39,045 nt of DNA from Oscillospiraceae bacterium (GCA_017458085.1 JAFTGE010000110.1:1-39045); one strand, 5' to 3'. Numbered from the stretch's first letter, positions 16,854 to 25,074 are shown. Program-made: numbers and translations. Notes: generated from the letters alone by a model not told the origin.

Positions 16854-16881
16854 ATATTCTTTCAAAAAGGCGGGGAATTGA

Positions 16882-18222
16882 ATGGTATACCTCAGTCTAT
16901 TCGGGATTCTGCTTACGATCGTTTTGTTCGTGATCGCCTGCTTTAAGGGAATTCCGGTGACGGTAAGTTCGGTGGTGCTGATTTTCGTGATCTGGCTCTT
17001 CTCCGCGCTCTGCCCCGGCGGACCCAGCTTCGTGGAAATGGTGGGTATCTTTGGCGGCGGCGTGGGCAACATCATGGAAAAATACCTGCTGCTGTTCATG
17101 GTCAGCGCCCTGTTCGGCAGCATCATCAACACCACAGGCATCGCCTCCGCCCTCGGCCGCGGCTACGAATCGCTGGTCGCGCGGGCTCCACAGGGTGCGC
17201 GCAAGCTGCTGGCCGCGGCTCTGGTGCCGGTGCTCAACGCGCTGTTCATCTACTCCGGCATCAGCGTGTACGTGGTGGTGTTCGCTGTGGTGGCCGTGGC
17301 CCGCGATCTGTTCAAGCGCATGGACATTCCCTGGTACATGTACTCCATGAGCACCATCGGTTCGGCCACCTTCGCCGCCATCTCGCTGCCAGGCTCTCCC
17401 TCGGTGGTCAACCTCGCACCCATCCCCTATACCGGCACAACCACCGCCCCCGCCCCGGTCTTCTCCGCGATCATCACCGCCGAATGTATCATCCTCGGCG
17501 TGCTGTATATGCAGTTTACCCTCAAACGGGCCGAGCGAAGGGGCGAGGGCTTTCTCCCCTCCGGCGCGGAGATCGACAAGCAGGTCTTCGCCGCAGGTGA
17601 GGAGCAGGAGCCGGTGCGTCTGATCTACGCGCTGCCGTTGATCCTGCTCCCCATCGTTTTGATGAACGCCTTCTCCGTCCCTGTGGTGCAGGCCCTGCTG
17701 ATCACCAACCTTGTGCTGCTGATCGCCTACCGCAAACGGCTGCCCCTGCCCCGGATGCGGCAGACCGTGATCACCGGTCTGGAGGCCGGCATCCGGCCCG
17801 CCATGACCCTGGGCCTGATGAGCGGCTTTGCCGCGGTGCTGACGACGGCGCCGGGCTTCGAGCCGGTGATGGACATGCTCTTTGCCCTGCCGCTGCCGGG
17901 GTATCTGAAAATTGTGGTCATGCTGGGCGTGGTCAGCTTCCTGATCGGAAACTTCAATGCCGCCGTCCCGTCCTGCATGGAGATTCTGGGTCCGGCTACG
18001 CTGCTGACCAGCGGCCTGAGCATGGAGATGATCCACCGCATGATCACCATTTCCTCGCTGTTCTGCATCTCCCCGCACAACAGCGGCCTGTGCAACTCTA
18101 TCAGCGTGGCGAAGCTCACCCACCGAAATACCTATCTGCACTACTTCATGATCGGCCCCGGCTTGGGCCTGATCCTGGTTGTCAGCGCCTGTATTCTGAT
18201 CCGTCTGGGGATCGTCTACTGA
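16882..18222 (+). CDS. GntP-family organic acid permease (copy 2)
   Basis: 446 residues, highly hydrophobic, aligned along its whole length with the permease at 13340 (for example YSGISVYVVVFAVVAVARDLFKRMDIPWYMY against the corresponding stretch there) but quite diverged. SLPGSPSVVNLAPIPYTGT and a C-terminal SSLFCISPHNSGLCNS keep the family pattern. AAGGCGGGGAA precedes the ATG. It is the last gene of the plus-strand array and ends at a bidirectional terminator. Having two permeases suggests separate import and export, or substrate and co-substrate, but the sequence does not decide this. Confidence 0.83.
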   Translation: MVYLSLFGILLTIVLFVIACFKGIPVTVSSVVLIFVIWLFSALCPGGPSFVEMVGIFGGGVGNIMEKYLLLFMVSALFGSIINTTGIASALGRGYESLVARAPQGARKLLAAALVPVLNALFIYSGISVYVVVFAVVAVARDLFKRMDIPWYMYSMSTIGSATFAAISLPGSPSVVNLAPIPYTGTTTAPAPVFSAIITAECIILGVLYMQFTLKRAERRGEGFLPSGAEIDKQVFAAGEEQEPVRLIYALPLILLPIVLMNAFSVPVVQALLITNLVLLIAYRKRLPLPRMRQTVITGLEAGIRPAMTLGLMSGFAAVLTTAPGFEPVMDMLFALPLPGYLKIVVMLGVVSFLIGNFNAAVPSCMEILGPATLLTSGLSMEMIHRMITISSLFCISPHNSGLCNSISVAKLTHRNTYLHYFMIGPGLGLILVVSACILIRLGIVY

Positions 18223-18236
18223 TACGCCGATAGGAC

Positions 18237-18270
18237 AAAACCGCCCGTTCCGAAAGAACGGGCGGTTTTA
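18237..18270. terminator. Bidirectional terminator between GntP copy 2 and the MaoC-like gene
   Basis: Arms AAAACCGCCCGTTC and GAACGGGCGGTTTT around CGAAA, with A-tract and T-tract on the two sides. It closes the plus-strand array and the minus-strand pyrR-uraA-maoC group. Confidence 0.93.
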
Positions 18271-18282
18271 TTTCCTGATGCT

Positions 18283-19137
18283 TTATCCGTTGACGCAGCC
18301 GGCGTCCAAAATACTCGCACCCTCCCGGTTGACCATGCGGAAGGCGCAGATGCCGCCGTCCAGCCGCCAGAGCTGGAGGTCGAATTCGTCGCCGGGGTAG
18401 GCGATGCTCCGGAACTGCGTCCGGATCGTGCGCAGCCGGTCGGGGTCGCCGTCAAAGCAGCTTTCCACGATCATGCGGCAGGCATAGCCCAGACTGCACA
18501 GGCCGTGGACGATCGGCATGCGAAAGCCCACCGCCGTCGCCGCGGCCACGTCCGCGTGGATCGGATAGGTATCGCCTGCGAGCCGGTACAGCAGCGGCGC
18601 ATTCTCGGCAAAGCGGCCCGGAACCACCAGATCCGGCTCCCGCTCCGGCACAGGGTTCACCGCCTTGGGCGCACGCTCCCCGCCGAAGCCGCCGTACCAG
18701 CGGTTAAGGTAGCTCATGGTATTGGTAAAGCAGACCTGTCCGTCTTCGTCGCGGGCAATAATCTCCACAACCAGCTTGACGCCCTTGCCCTCGCCCCGGT
18801 CATAGACCTTGGCAATGCGCTTTTCCACGTCCAGCGCGGCATTGAGCGCGATGGGCCGCTCAATGCGCAGCTCATGCTCCATGTGGAGGGTCCCGGCGGT
18901 CTTCAGATCGGGAATCAGCGCCGTCGGCATAAGGGGCAGCTCGGTATAGGGCTCGGTCCCAAAGGTGGCCGTGCAGGGCATGACGCCAAAGGTCGGGATG
19001 GCCTTGAGCCCCTTCTCGTAGACGAACTGCTGCTGGTCAAAGCCCGCGCCCACACTCAGGTTATAGAGGATCACATCCCGCCAGGTATACGTATATTTCT
19101 GCCGTACGGACAGGCCCTCTGCGGTTTGGTCAAGCAT
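18283..19137 (-). CDS. MaoC-like hydratase, two-domain (17beta-HSD4 hydratase-2 type)
   Basis: 284 residues with two hotdog domains, the size of the MaoC/hydratase-2 family that hydrates 2-enoyl-CoA to (R)-3-hydroxyacyl-CoA. The C-terminal domain has LYRLAGDTYPIHAD followed by GFRMPIVHGLCSLGYA. Asp189 and His194 fit the catalytic pair of the GDxNPxH motif, but the Asn is replaced by Tyr191. GAAAGGGGA precedes the ATG. It starts 30 nt after uraA on the same strand and may be co-transcribed with it. In function it fits the acyl-CoA array that converges on it from the left, where it would give the opposite stereochemistry to the crotonase. Confidence 0.83.
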   Translation of the reverse strand: MLDQTAEGLSVRQKYTYTWRDVILYNLSVGAGFDQQQFVYEKGLKAIPTFGVMPCTATFGTEPYTELPLMPTALIPDLKTAGTLHMEHELRIERPIALNAALDVEKRIAKVYDRGEGKGVKLVVEIIARDEDGQVCFTNTMSYLNRWYGGFGGERAPKAVNPVPEREPDLVVPGRFAENAPLLYRLAGDTYPIHADVAAATAVGFRMPIVHGLCSLGYACRMIVESCFDGDPDRLRTIRTQFRSIAYPGDEFDLQLWRLDGGICAFRMVNREGASILDAGCVNG

Positions 19138-19167
19138 TGTGTGCGTCCCCTTTCTGTGGCGGTCTGA

Positions 19168-20502
19168 TCAGACCTTGAAGTTGACGGAGGTGTCGCCCTG
19201 CTCGTCCACGCCGAACTCGTAGTCCTTGCCGGGGAGAATGGCGTTGAGGAGGATGCCCACGATGGAGGCCACCGCGAGACCGGACAGGGAGACGATGCCG
19301 ATCTGGATGCTGCCGGAGTAGTTGATGCCGATGGCCAGCACCAGGATCAGGGCGGCGATGATGACGTTGCGGGTGTTGGTGAAGTCGACCTTGTTTTCGA
19401 CCACGTTGCGCACGCCGACCGCGGAGATCATACCGTAGAGGATCAGGCTGACGCCGCCGATGGTGCCGTTAGGCATGGCGGAGACGAGGGCGGCAAACTT
19501 CGGGCAGAAGGAGAAGATGATCGCGAAGACCGCGGCCAGGCGGATCACGCGGGGATCATAGACCTTGGAGAGCGCCAGCACGCCGGTGTTTTCGCCGTAG
19601 GTGGTGTTGGCCGGGGCGCCGAAGATGGCGGCCAGGGTGGTGGCCAGGCCGTCGCCCAGGAGGGTGCGGTGCAGGCCGGGGTCGACGAGGTAGTTGCGGT
19701 CGCAGGTGGAGGAGATGGCGCAGACATCACCGATATGCTCGACCATGGTGGCAAGGCTCAGCGGGACGATGGTCAGCACCGCGGAGGCCAGCTTCGCGCC
19801 GTCCACATTGCCGGAGGCAAACAGGCCGAAGACCGTGCGGTCCCAGGAAACGGGGAAGCCGATCCAATCGGCCTCGGAAACCATGGAGACCACATTGGCG
19901 CGGGCGGAGGGGTCAACGATCACAGCGAAAACATAGGACACCACCACGCCCAGCAGGATGGGGATGATCTTGGCCATGCCCTTGCCCCACATGTTGAAGC
20001 CGATGACCACGATGATGGCGACCACGGCGACCAGCCAGTTGGAGGAGCAGTTCGAGATGGCCGAGGAGGACAGGTTCAGGCCGATGGCGATGATAATGGG
20101 GCCGGTGACGATGGGCGGGAAGTAGCGCATGACCTTCTTGACGCCGAAGGCCTTAAACAGCGCCGACAGCACAACGTACAGCAATCCTGCGCAGGCCACG
20201 CCGAAGCAGGCGTAGGTCAAAAGCTCCGGCTCGCCGTTGGGCGCGATGGCAAAGTAGCCGCCGAGGAAGGCGAAGGAGGAGCCGAGGAAGGCGGGCACCT
20301 TACCGCGGGTCAGCAGGTGGAACAGCAGCGTGCCGAGGCCGGCAAACAGCAGCGTCGTGGCAACGTCCAGCCCGGTCAGCGCGGGCACCAGCACGGTGGC
20401 GCCGAACATGGCAAACATATGCTGCAGGCCCAGCACCAGCATCTTGGGCGTACCCAGCGTACGGGCATCGTACACCGGGGAGTCGTAGGTTTTGTCGTTC
20501 AT
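19168..20502 (-). CDS. uraA: Uracil permease (NCS2/UraA family)
   Basis: 444 residues with 12-14 hydrophobic segments. LGLQHMFAMFGATVLVPALTGLD, VPAFLGSSFAFLGGY, the mid-protein MVEHIGDVCAIS and GAPANTTYGENTGVLALSKV are hallmarks of NCS2 uracil transporters, with the glutamates of the EHIGD and YGEN motifs binding base or proton. It is a uracil:proton symporter in the membrane. It follows pyrR by 61 nt and is expected to share the UMP-responsive attenuator, the common pyrR-pyrP arrangement of Firmicutes. An AGAGGG site precedes the ATG. Confidence 0.94.
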   Translation of the reverse strand: MNDKTYDSPVYDARTLGTPKMLVLGLQHMFAMFGATVLVPALTGLDVATTLLFAGLGTLLFHLLTRGKVPAFLGSSFAFLGGYFAIAPNGEPELLTYACFGVACAGLLYVVLSALFKAFGVKKVMRYFPPIVTGPIIIAIGLNLSSSAISNCSSNWLVAVVAIIVVIGFNMWGKGMAKIIPILLGVVVSYVFAVIVDPSARANVVSMVSEADWIGFPVSWDRTVFGLFASGNVDGAKLASAVLTIVPLSLATMVEHIGDVCAISSTCDRNYLVDPGLHRTLLGDGLATTLAAIFGAPANTTYGENTGVLALSKVYDPRVIRLAAVFAIIFSFCPKFAALVSAMPNGTIGGVSLILYGMISAVGVRNVVENKVDFTNTRNVIIAALILVLAIGINYSGSIQIGIVSLSGLAVASIVGILLNAILPGKDYEFGVDEQGDTSVNFKV

Positions 20503-20563
20503 TCAATAACCCTCTCTCTGTAGAATTTTCATTGAATCTATAACAAACGGCCTTTGCCGTGTG

Positions 20564-21103
20564 TTATTCCTGTTCCATGAGCCAGACGCCGGTCTGACCG
20601 TCAAAGGCGGGCAGGCGGACCTCAATGAGCTCCGTGCGGGCGGTGGGCACGTTCTTGCCCACATAGTCCGGGCGGATGGGCAGCTCCCGGTGGCCGCGAT
20701 CCACCAGCACGGCCAACTGGATCGTCCGGGGACGGCCGCAGGCGAAGACCGCCTCGATCGCGGCGCGGGCGGTGCGGCCGGTGTAGATCACATCGTCCAC
20801 CAGCACCACGTCCTTTCCCGTCACATCGAAGGGCAGCGCCGCCCGTTCGACCCGGGGCATGTCCGCCTCACGGCTCAGATCGTCGCGATAAAAGCGGATA
20901 TCGATGCTGCCGACGGGGACATCGGTTTCTTCGATCCGCCGGATATTCTCACCGATGCGCCGGGCAATCGGCTCCCCCCGGCGGCGGATGCCCACCAGCA
21001 CGACCTGATCCACACCCTTGTTCTTTTCGGTGATCTCATGAGAGATGCGCATGAGCGCGCGGCCCAGGGCGGCCTCGTCCATCAGCTGTGCCTTTTGCTT
21101 CAT
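20564..21103 (-). CDS. pyrR: PyrR, bifunctional pyrimidine operon regulator/uracil phosphoribosyltransferase
   Basis: 179 residues from the ATG at 21103, preceded by GGGGAGGAAG; the open frame runs further upstream but without a ribosome site. VVLVGIRRRGEPIA and the PRPP-binding loop VVLVDDVIYTGRTARAA (about 99-115) identify a type I phosphoribosyltransferase. SIDIRFYRDDL and ARTELIEVRLPAFDGQ are typical of PyrR. The protein binds UMP and then a hairpin in pyr leader RNA, causing termination, and has some uracil phosphoribosyltransferase activity. Its own leader carries such a hairpin. Confidence 0.95.
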   Translation of the reverse strand: MKQKAQLMDEAALGRALMRISHEITEKNKGVDQVVLVGIRRRGEPIARRIGENIRRIEETDVPVGSIDIRFYRDDLSREADMPRVERAALPFDVTGKDVVLVDDVIYTGRTARAAIEAVFACGRPRTIQLAVLVDRGHRELPIRPDYVGKNVPTARTELIEVRLPAFDGQTGVWLMEQE

Positions 21104-21115
21104 GCCGCTTCCTCC

Positions 21116-21148
21116 CCAAAAAGAAAATGCCCTGTCCGCAGGACAAGA
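21116..21148 (-). terminator. Attenuator terminator in the pyrR leader
   Basis: On the minus strand, TCTTGTCC-TGC-GGACAGGG (two G-U pairs) is followed by CATTTTCTTTTT, giving a stem plus T-rich tail directly before the pyrR ribosome site. It is the expected termination element of the PyrR-controlled leader. Confidence 0.72.
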
Positions 21149-21193
21149 CACCGCAAAATCACGGCCCCAGATGCAGGGCCGCAGGCTATGGTC

Positions 21194-21220
21194 GATTTTG
21201 CCGGTCTCTCTGTACCGCGT
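21194..21220 (-). promoter_or_regulatory. PyrR-binding hairpin (anti-antiterminator) and 5' arm of the antiterminator
   Basis: Read on the minus strand, CGGT-ACAGAGAG-ACCG (21217-21202) matches the known PyrR recognition loop with its conserved CAGAGAG-type sequence. Immediately after it, GCAAAATC (21201-21194) is exactly complementary to GATTTTGC (21160-21153), which would form an alternative antiterminator stem. This is the standard pyr attenuation layout: UMP-bound PyrR stabilises the first hairpin and lets the terminator form. Confidence 0.75.
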
Positions 21221-21241
21221 TAAAATCTGCTTTCTGCCCCC

Positions 21242-21271
21242 GATTATAATCGTAAGGAGGCGAGATTGCAA
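21242..21271 (-). promoter_or_regulatory. Sigma-A promoter of pyrR-uraA
   Basis: On the minus strand, TTGCAA, 17 nt, TATAAT. This is a near-consensus promoter placed just upstream of the attenuator leader. Confidence 0.8.
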
Positions 21272-21418
21272 GGGCGTCTTGCGATTTCGGCCAATGGCGA
21301 AAATGTGCGGCGGATACAGGGGAAATTTTTGGGTATTCTGCTTTAGAATTTTTAAGTTGACTTGCCCGGCCGGGGGTGATAGCCTGATGATAAGATTTGA
21401 ACAAAAGGAAGATCCGCC

Positions 21419-21973
21419 ATGAAACGTATCTTTGCTGTTATCCTGGCTATGAGCCTGCTGCTGAGTCTGGCCGCCTGCGGCAAAAAAAGCGAGACTGTGT
21501 CCGTATCCCCGACGCCGGCGGCGGCACCGACGGAGACCCTCACACCCACCGCGGCGCCGGAGCCGACGCCCACCCCCACCCCGGTGCCGGTCATGCCGGA
21601 GCTGCCGGAGGTGCACGATGAGGCCCTCAACGCCCTGTTAAACGATGTGCTGACCGTCTATCCCGGTTCAGCGGGCTGTTCCCTGCGGGCGGCGGGTTGC
21701 GCGGCGCGGCTGCTGGACTGGGGGATGGAGACGGCTCTGACCGACGACGAGATCTATTCCGCCGTGGGCAGCTTCCTCGACACCTTGGGCGACGAGGATC
21801 TGCATATTTTCCTGGAGAGCATTCTGTCCGTCTACGACGCCAGCTACAACCTGCGCGGGGAATACGGCGAAGGGCTGCTCTCCGACGCGGGGGTTTCCGA
21901 CAGCCTGTACCCCTGGAATGACCGGGCCTTCCGCGCCATGGAGATGATCAGCTACGGCTGCGGCCTGCGGTAA
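21419..21973 (+). CDS. Small lipoprotein of unknown function
   Basis: 184 residues. A lipoprotein signal peptide is clear: MKRIFAVILAMSLLLSLAAC, with lipidated Cys20. A linker rich in Pro, Thr and Ala (about 27-62) then leads to a mostly acidic, helical domain of about 120 residues with no motif that I recognise. It is expected to be anchored to the outer face of the membrane. AAGGAAG precedes the ATG, and a bidirectional terminator follows directly, so it forms its own unit. It lies just upstream of a sigma-factor operon, but the terminator separates them. Confidence 0.75.
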   Translation: MKRIFAVILAMSLLLSLAACGKKSETVSVSPTPAAAPTETLTPTAAPEPTPTPTPVPVMPELPEVHDEALNALLNDVLTVYPGSAGCSLRAAGCAARLLDWGMETALTDDEIYSAVGSFLDTLGDEDLHIFLESILSVYDASYNLRGEYGEGLLSDAGVSDSLYPWNDRAFRAMEMISYGCGLR

Positions 21974-21982
21974 GGGCCGCAC

Positions 21983-22015
21983 GAAAAAGACGCGCCCTGA
22001 GCGCGTCTTTTTCAT
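21983..22015. terminator. Terminator after the lipoprotein gene
   Basis: Arms GAAAAAGACGCGC and GCGCGTCTTTTTC around CCTGA, with T-rich sequence beyond. Symmetric A and T tracts make it able to act in both directions. Confidence 0.92.
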
Positions 22016-22090
22016 TTTCTTGAACGCAAATCCCTTTTCTCCGTGTTATGACAGGTGAAAGCAGCTTTCAAGGAAGGAAGGTGAAGGCGG

Positions 22091-22651
22091 ATGCCAGACA
22101 TCATCGAGCGCGACGCGCTGCTGGTGCACGCCATGCAGCAGGGCGACGAGGCGGCGCTGGGCGAGATCATCGAGCGCTATACCGGCTTTGTCAGCGCCAT
22201 CGTGTGGAATATTTGCAGGGGAAAACTGGATCGGAGCGACGCAAAGGAATTGGTCTCCGACAGCTTTTACAGCCTTTGGACCCACGCCGACCGGGTGCGG
22301 CCGGAGAGCTTGAAGGCGTATCTGGCCAAAATCGCCCGCAGCAAGGCCATCAACGCCCTGCGCAGGGCCGGGCAGGATCTGCCCCTGGAGGAGGATGCGA
22401 TCACGCTGACCGTGCCGGGGCCGGAGGACGCCGCCGTCAAGCGCGACGAGCAGGCGGCGCTGCGCCGGGCGCTGGAAGCCATGGAGGAGCCGGAGCACAG
22501 CATTTTCATCCGGCACTACTACCTCATGCAGACGGCCACACAGATCGCGCAGGAGATGGGCATCAACCGCAACACCGTCATGACGAAGCTCCGCCGGGGC
22601 CGGGAACGGCTCGCCGCGGAGCTGCGGAAAGGGGGCTATTTCATTGGATAA
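22091..22651 (+). CDS. ECF-like RNA polymerase sigma factor
   Basis: 186 residues. Region 2 is seen in EIIERYTGFVSAIVWNICRG with the following DAKELVSDSFYSLWTHADRV, and LAKIARSKAINALRRAG completes it. Region 4 is the helix-turn-helix near the end: FIRHYYLMQTATQIAQEMG then INRNTVMTKLRRGRERL. There is no region 1 or 3, as in ECF sigma factors. AAGGAAGG lies somewhat upstream of the ATG. The next gene begins inside its last codons, so the two are translationally coupled. This is the usual arrangement of a sigma factor and its membrane regulator. The signal is unknown. Confidence 0.87.
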   Translation: MPDIIERDALLVHAMQQGDEAALGEIIERYTGFVSAIVWNICRGKLDRSDAKELVSDSFYSLWTHADRVRPESLKAYLAKIARSKAINALRRAGQDLPLEEDAITLTVPGPEDAAVKRDEQAALRRALEAMEEPEHSIFIRHYYLMQTATQIAQEMGINRNTVMTKLRRGRERLAAELRKGGYFIG

Positions 22652-23798
22652 GAAAATTTCCGCGCTGTTTGACGACTACGATGGAATCGTCCTCGACGAG
22701 GAGGCCGGGCTGTTTGACCCGGCGGAGATCAAGGAGATGACCATGCGTAAAATTCAGGGCAGTCATGCCATAACCAATACCCGCGCCGTCCGGCGCACGG
22801 GCCGCACACTGCTCTTTGCGGCCATTATCGCAAGCTTTCTAACGCTCACGGCCTTCGCCGCGGGCTTGAGCATTCACCAGAAACGGCAGCGCGAGGTCCG
22901 CGAGCAGCTGAACATCGACCAGAACCAGGTCAGCGACTATGTGGAGCCGGCCGTCCCCGGCGAGGATGACAGCGCCGAGGGCGTAACGCTGCTGTCCACC
23001 ATCAACGACGGCGAATTTCAGAACGTGTTTGTCAACGTCTCTCCCGTGGAGCCGGAGGAGATCAATAGCTTCGGCCGCCGGATCGAAAACGCCGACGGCA
23101 CCGCCAGCTACTACGAGTTCTCCTTCACCCGCGACAACGTAAACTTCGGCATCGCAACGCCGGCGGTGCTCACCGGCGGGGCAGTCTCCCTCGACGACCT
23201 TGTCGCCGCGGCCTACGACGCGGACAGCAAGACCCTCACCCTCCAGTGCGCCTGCATCGACACCCTGTTCCCCTTTGACGAGGACTTTGCGCTGACACTC
23301 CAGCTGCACCGGATGACCATGGACCCGGACTACAGCACCGAGGCGGAGCTCATCCGCACCTTTGGCACCGTGACCGTGCACCCCACTGGGGCAACCACAC
23401 GCACCATTCTTTTCGACGATCCCATCCCCTTTGAAAACGCCGTCACCGGCGGCAAGGGGCAGGTCATCGGCGTGACGCTCGGCAGCATGGACGTGGACCT
23501 GCTTGTCACCCACGACAACATGGAGACGATCTACGAGCGCACGGCGCTTGAGGGCGAGGCGCTGCAGGACTTCATGGACGAGCAGCTGGGCTGGATCCGC
23601 GCGACAGATGCGCTGTTCCAGGGCATGGCGCTCACCTTCTCCGACGGCAGCACCCGCACGGGCTTTGGTACCCTGCGCAGCTTCTATGAGAATGGCCGGG
23701 TGGTCAACCGCTGTGGCCTCGGCAGCAGCACCATCAACATCAGCGACGTGGTCGGCGTCACCGTCGGCGGCGTGACCATCCCCGTGACGCGGGGGTAA
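22644..23798 (+). CDS. Membrane-anchored anti-sigma-like protein (DUF4179 type)
   Basis: 384 residues starting at a TTG that overlaps the end of the sigma gene by 8 nt, with a GGAAAGGGGG-like site upstream. Residues 1-50 are cytoplasmic and acidic at first. One membrane segment follows at about 55-75 (LLFAAIIASFLTLTAFAAGL), then an outside domain of roughly 300 residues rich in beta-type sequence with no enzyme motif. The topology and coupling to the sigma gene make an anti-sigma factor the best guess, with the N-terminal tail holding the sigma factor. The family assignment to DUF4179 is from general resemblance. Confidence 0.68.
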   Translation: MDKKISALFDDYDGIVLDEEAGLFDPAEIKEMTMRKIQGSHAITNTRAVRRTGRTLLFAAIIASFLTLTAFAAGLSIHQKRQREVREQLNIDQNQVSDYVEPAVPGEDDSAEGVTLLSTINDGEFQNVFVNVSPVEPEEINSFGRRIENADGTASYYEFSFTRDNVNFGIATPAVLTGGAVSLDDLVAAAYDADSKTLTLQCACIDTLFPFDEDFALTLQLHRMTMDPDYSTEAELIRTFGTVTVHPTGATTRTILFDDPIPFENAVTGGKGQVIGVTLGSMDVDLLVTHDNMETIYERTALEGEALQDFMDEQLGWIRATDALFQGMALTFSDGSTRTGFGTLRSFYENGRVVNRCGLGSSTINISDVVGVTVGGVTIPVTRG

Positions 23799-23802
23799 GC
23801 AC

Positions 23803-23838
23803 AGCAAAACAGCACCCGCTTCCGGGTGCTGTTTTGCT
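23803..23838. terminator. Bidirectional terminator between the anti-sigma-like gene and the ABC ATPase
   Basis: A perfect 16-bp inverted repeat (arm AGCAAAACAGCACCCG, loop CTTC) between two convergent genes. Confidence 0.9.
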
Positions 23839-23853
23839 ATGTATGCTCGATGC

Positions 23854-25035
23854 TTACCACTCCAGGTTCTTGTCGGTCTCCTTGGAGAAGACGTGGGCCA
23901 CGTTGCCGGTGAAGGTGAAGTGGACCTCGTCGCCCAGCTTGTAGTTGCCCTCCATGTCGATGGTGGGGACGATGATGATGACATCGCGCCCCTCGGCGGA
24001 GACATGCAGGTGCACGCTGGAGCCCATCATCTCGCTGACGTCGACCTTGGCGGGGACGCCCTCCTTGGCCAGGACCGTATGCTCGGGACGCACGCCCAGG
24101 GTGACATCCTGGCTCTGCACGTCGTTAGCCAGCAGGCGCGCTTCCTTCTCCGCGGCCAGCTCGACCTTCGTGCCGGCCAGCTCCACGAAGAACTTCTCGC
24201 CCTCGCGCACGAGCCTGGCGTCAAAGAAGTTCATGACGGGCATGCCGATGAAGCCGGCGACAAAGAGGTTGGCGGGGTGATTGAAGACCTCCTGGGGGGT
24301 GCCGATCTGCTGGATGTAACCGTCGCGCATGATGACGATGCGGTCGCCCAGGGTCATGGCCTCGGTCTGGTCGTGGGTGACGTAGATGAAGGTGGTGTTG
24401 ATGCGCTCGCGCAGCTTGATGATCTCGGCGCGCATCTCGTTACGGAGCTTGGCGTCCAGGTTGGACAGCGGCTCGTCCATCAGCATGACCTTGGGGTCGC
24501 GCACGATGGCGCGGCCGATGGCGACACGCTGGCGCTGGCCGCCGGACAGGGCCTTGGGCCTGCGCTCGAGGTACTGGGTGATGTCGAGGATCTCCGCGGC
24601 CTCGCGGACCTTCTTGTCGATGACGTCCTTGGGCTCCTTCCTGAGCTTGAGGGAGAAGGCCATGTTGTCGTAAACCGACATGTGGGGATAGAGGGCGTAG
24701 TTCTGGAAAACCATGGCGATGTCGCGGTCCTTGGGGGCGACGTCGTTCATGAGCTTGCCGTCAATGATCAGCTCGCCGCCGGAGATCTCCTCAAGACCGG
24801 CGACCATGCGCAGCGTGGTGGACTTGCCGCAGCCGGAGGGACCGACCAGAACGATGAATTCCTTGTCCGCGATATCCAGGTTGAACTCCTGCACCGCGAC
24901 GACGCCTTCATCGGTGATCTGAAGATTGACTTTCTTCTTCTCGGGCTCGTCTCCCTTTTTCTTTTTGCTCTTTTTCTGCTCGCCGCTGATAAAGGGGTAG
25001 ACTTTCTTGATGTTCTTGAGTTGGACAGTTGCCAT
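23854..25035 (-). CDS. ABC transporter ATPase, MsmK/UgpC (CUT1 sugar) type, with a lysine-rich insert
   Basis: 393 residues. Walker A GPSGCGKST (65-73), Q-loop VFQNYALYPHMS, signature LSGGQRQRVAIGRA, Walker B VMLMDEPLSNLDA and the switch His in VTHDQTEAM are all intact. The C-terminal regulatory TOBE domain (LGVRPEHT and after) is typical of MsmK/MsmX/UgpC ATPases that energise oligosaccharide importers. An unusual feature is an insert at about 16-42 (KKSKKKKGDEPEKKK) in the first strands, absent from the family I know. No permease or binding-protein gene is adjacent, so it probably serves several sugar importers encoded elsewhere, as MsmX does in Bacillus. GGAG precedes the ATG. Confidence 0.9.
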   Translation of the reverse strand: MATVQLKNIKKVYPFISGEQKKSKKKKGDEPEKKKVNLQITDEGVVAVQEFNLDIADKEFIVLVGPSGCGKSTTLRMVAGLEEISGGELIIDGKLMNDVAPKDRDIAMVFQNYALYPHMSVYDNMAFSLKLRKEPKDVIDKKVREAAEILDITQYLERRPKALSGGQRQRVAIGRAIVRDPKVMLMDEPLSNLDAKLRNEMRAEIIKLRERINTTFIYVTHDQTEAMTLGDRIVIMRDGYIQQIGTPQEVFNHPANLFVAGFIGMPVMNFFDARLVREGEKFFVELAGTKVELAAEKEARLLANDVQSQDVTLGVRPEHTVLAKEGVPAKVDVSEMMGSSVHLHVSAEGRDVIIIVPTIDMEGNYKLGDEVHFTFTGNVAHVFSKETDKNLEW

Positions 25036-25074
25036 GTTTCCGGCTCCGTCCGCCCCGCCTCCGCGTGAACGGAC

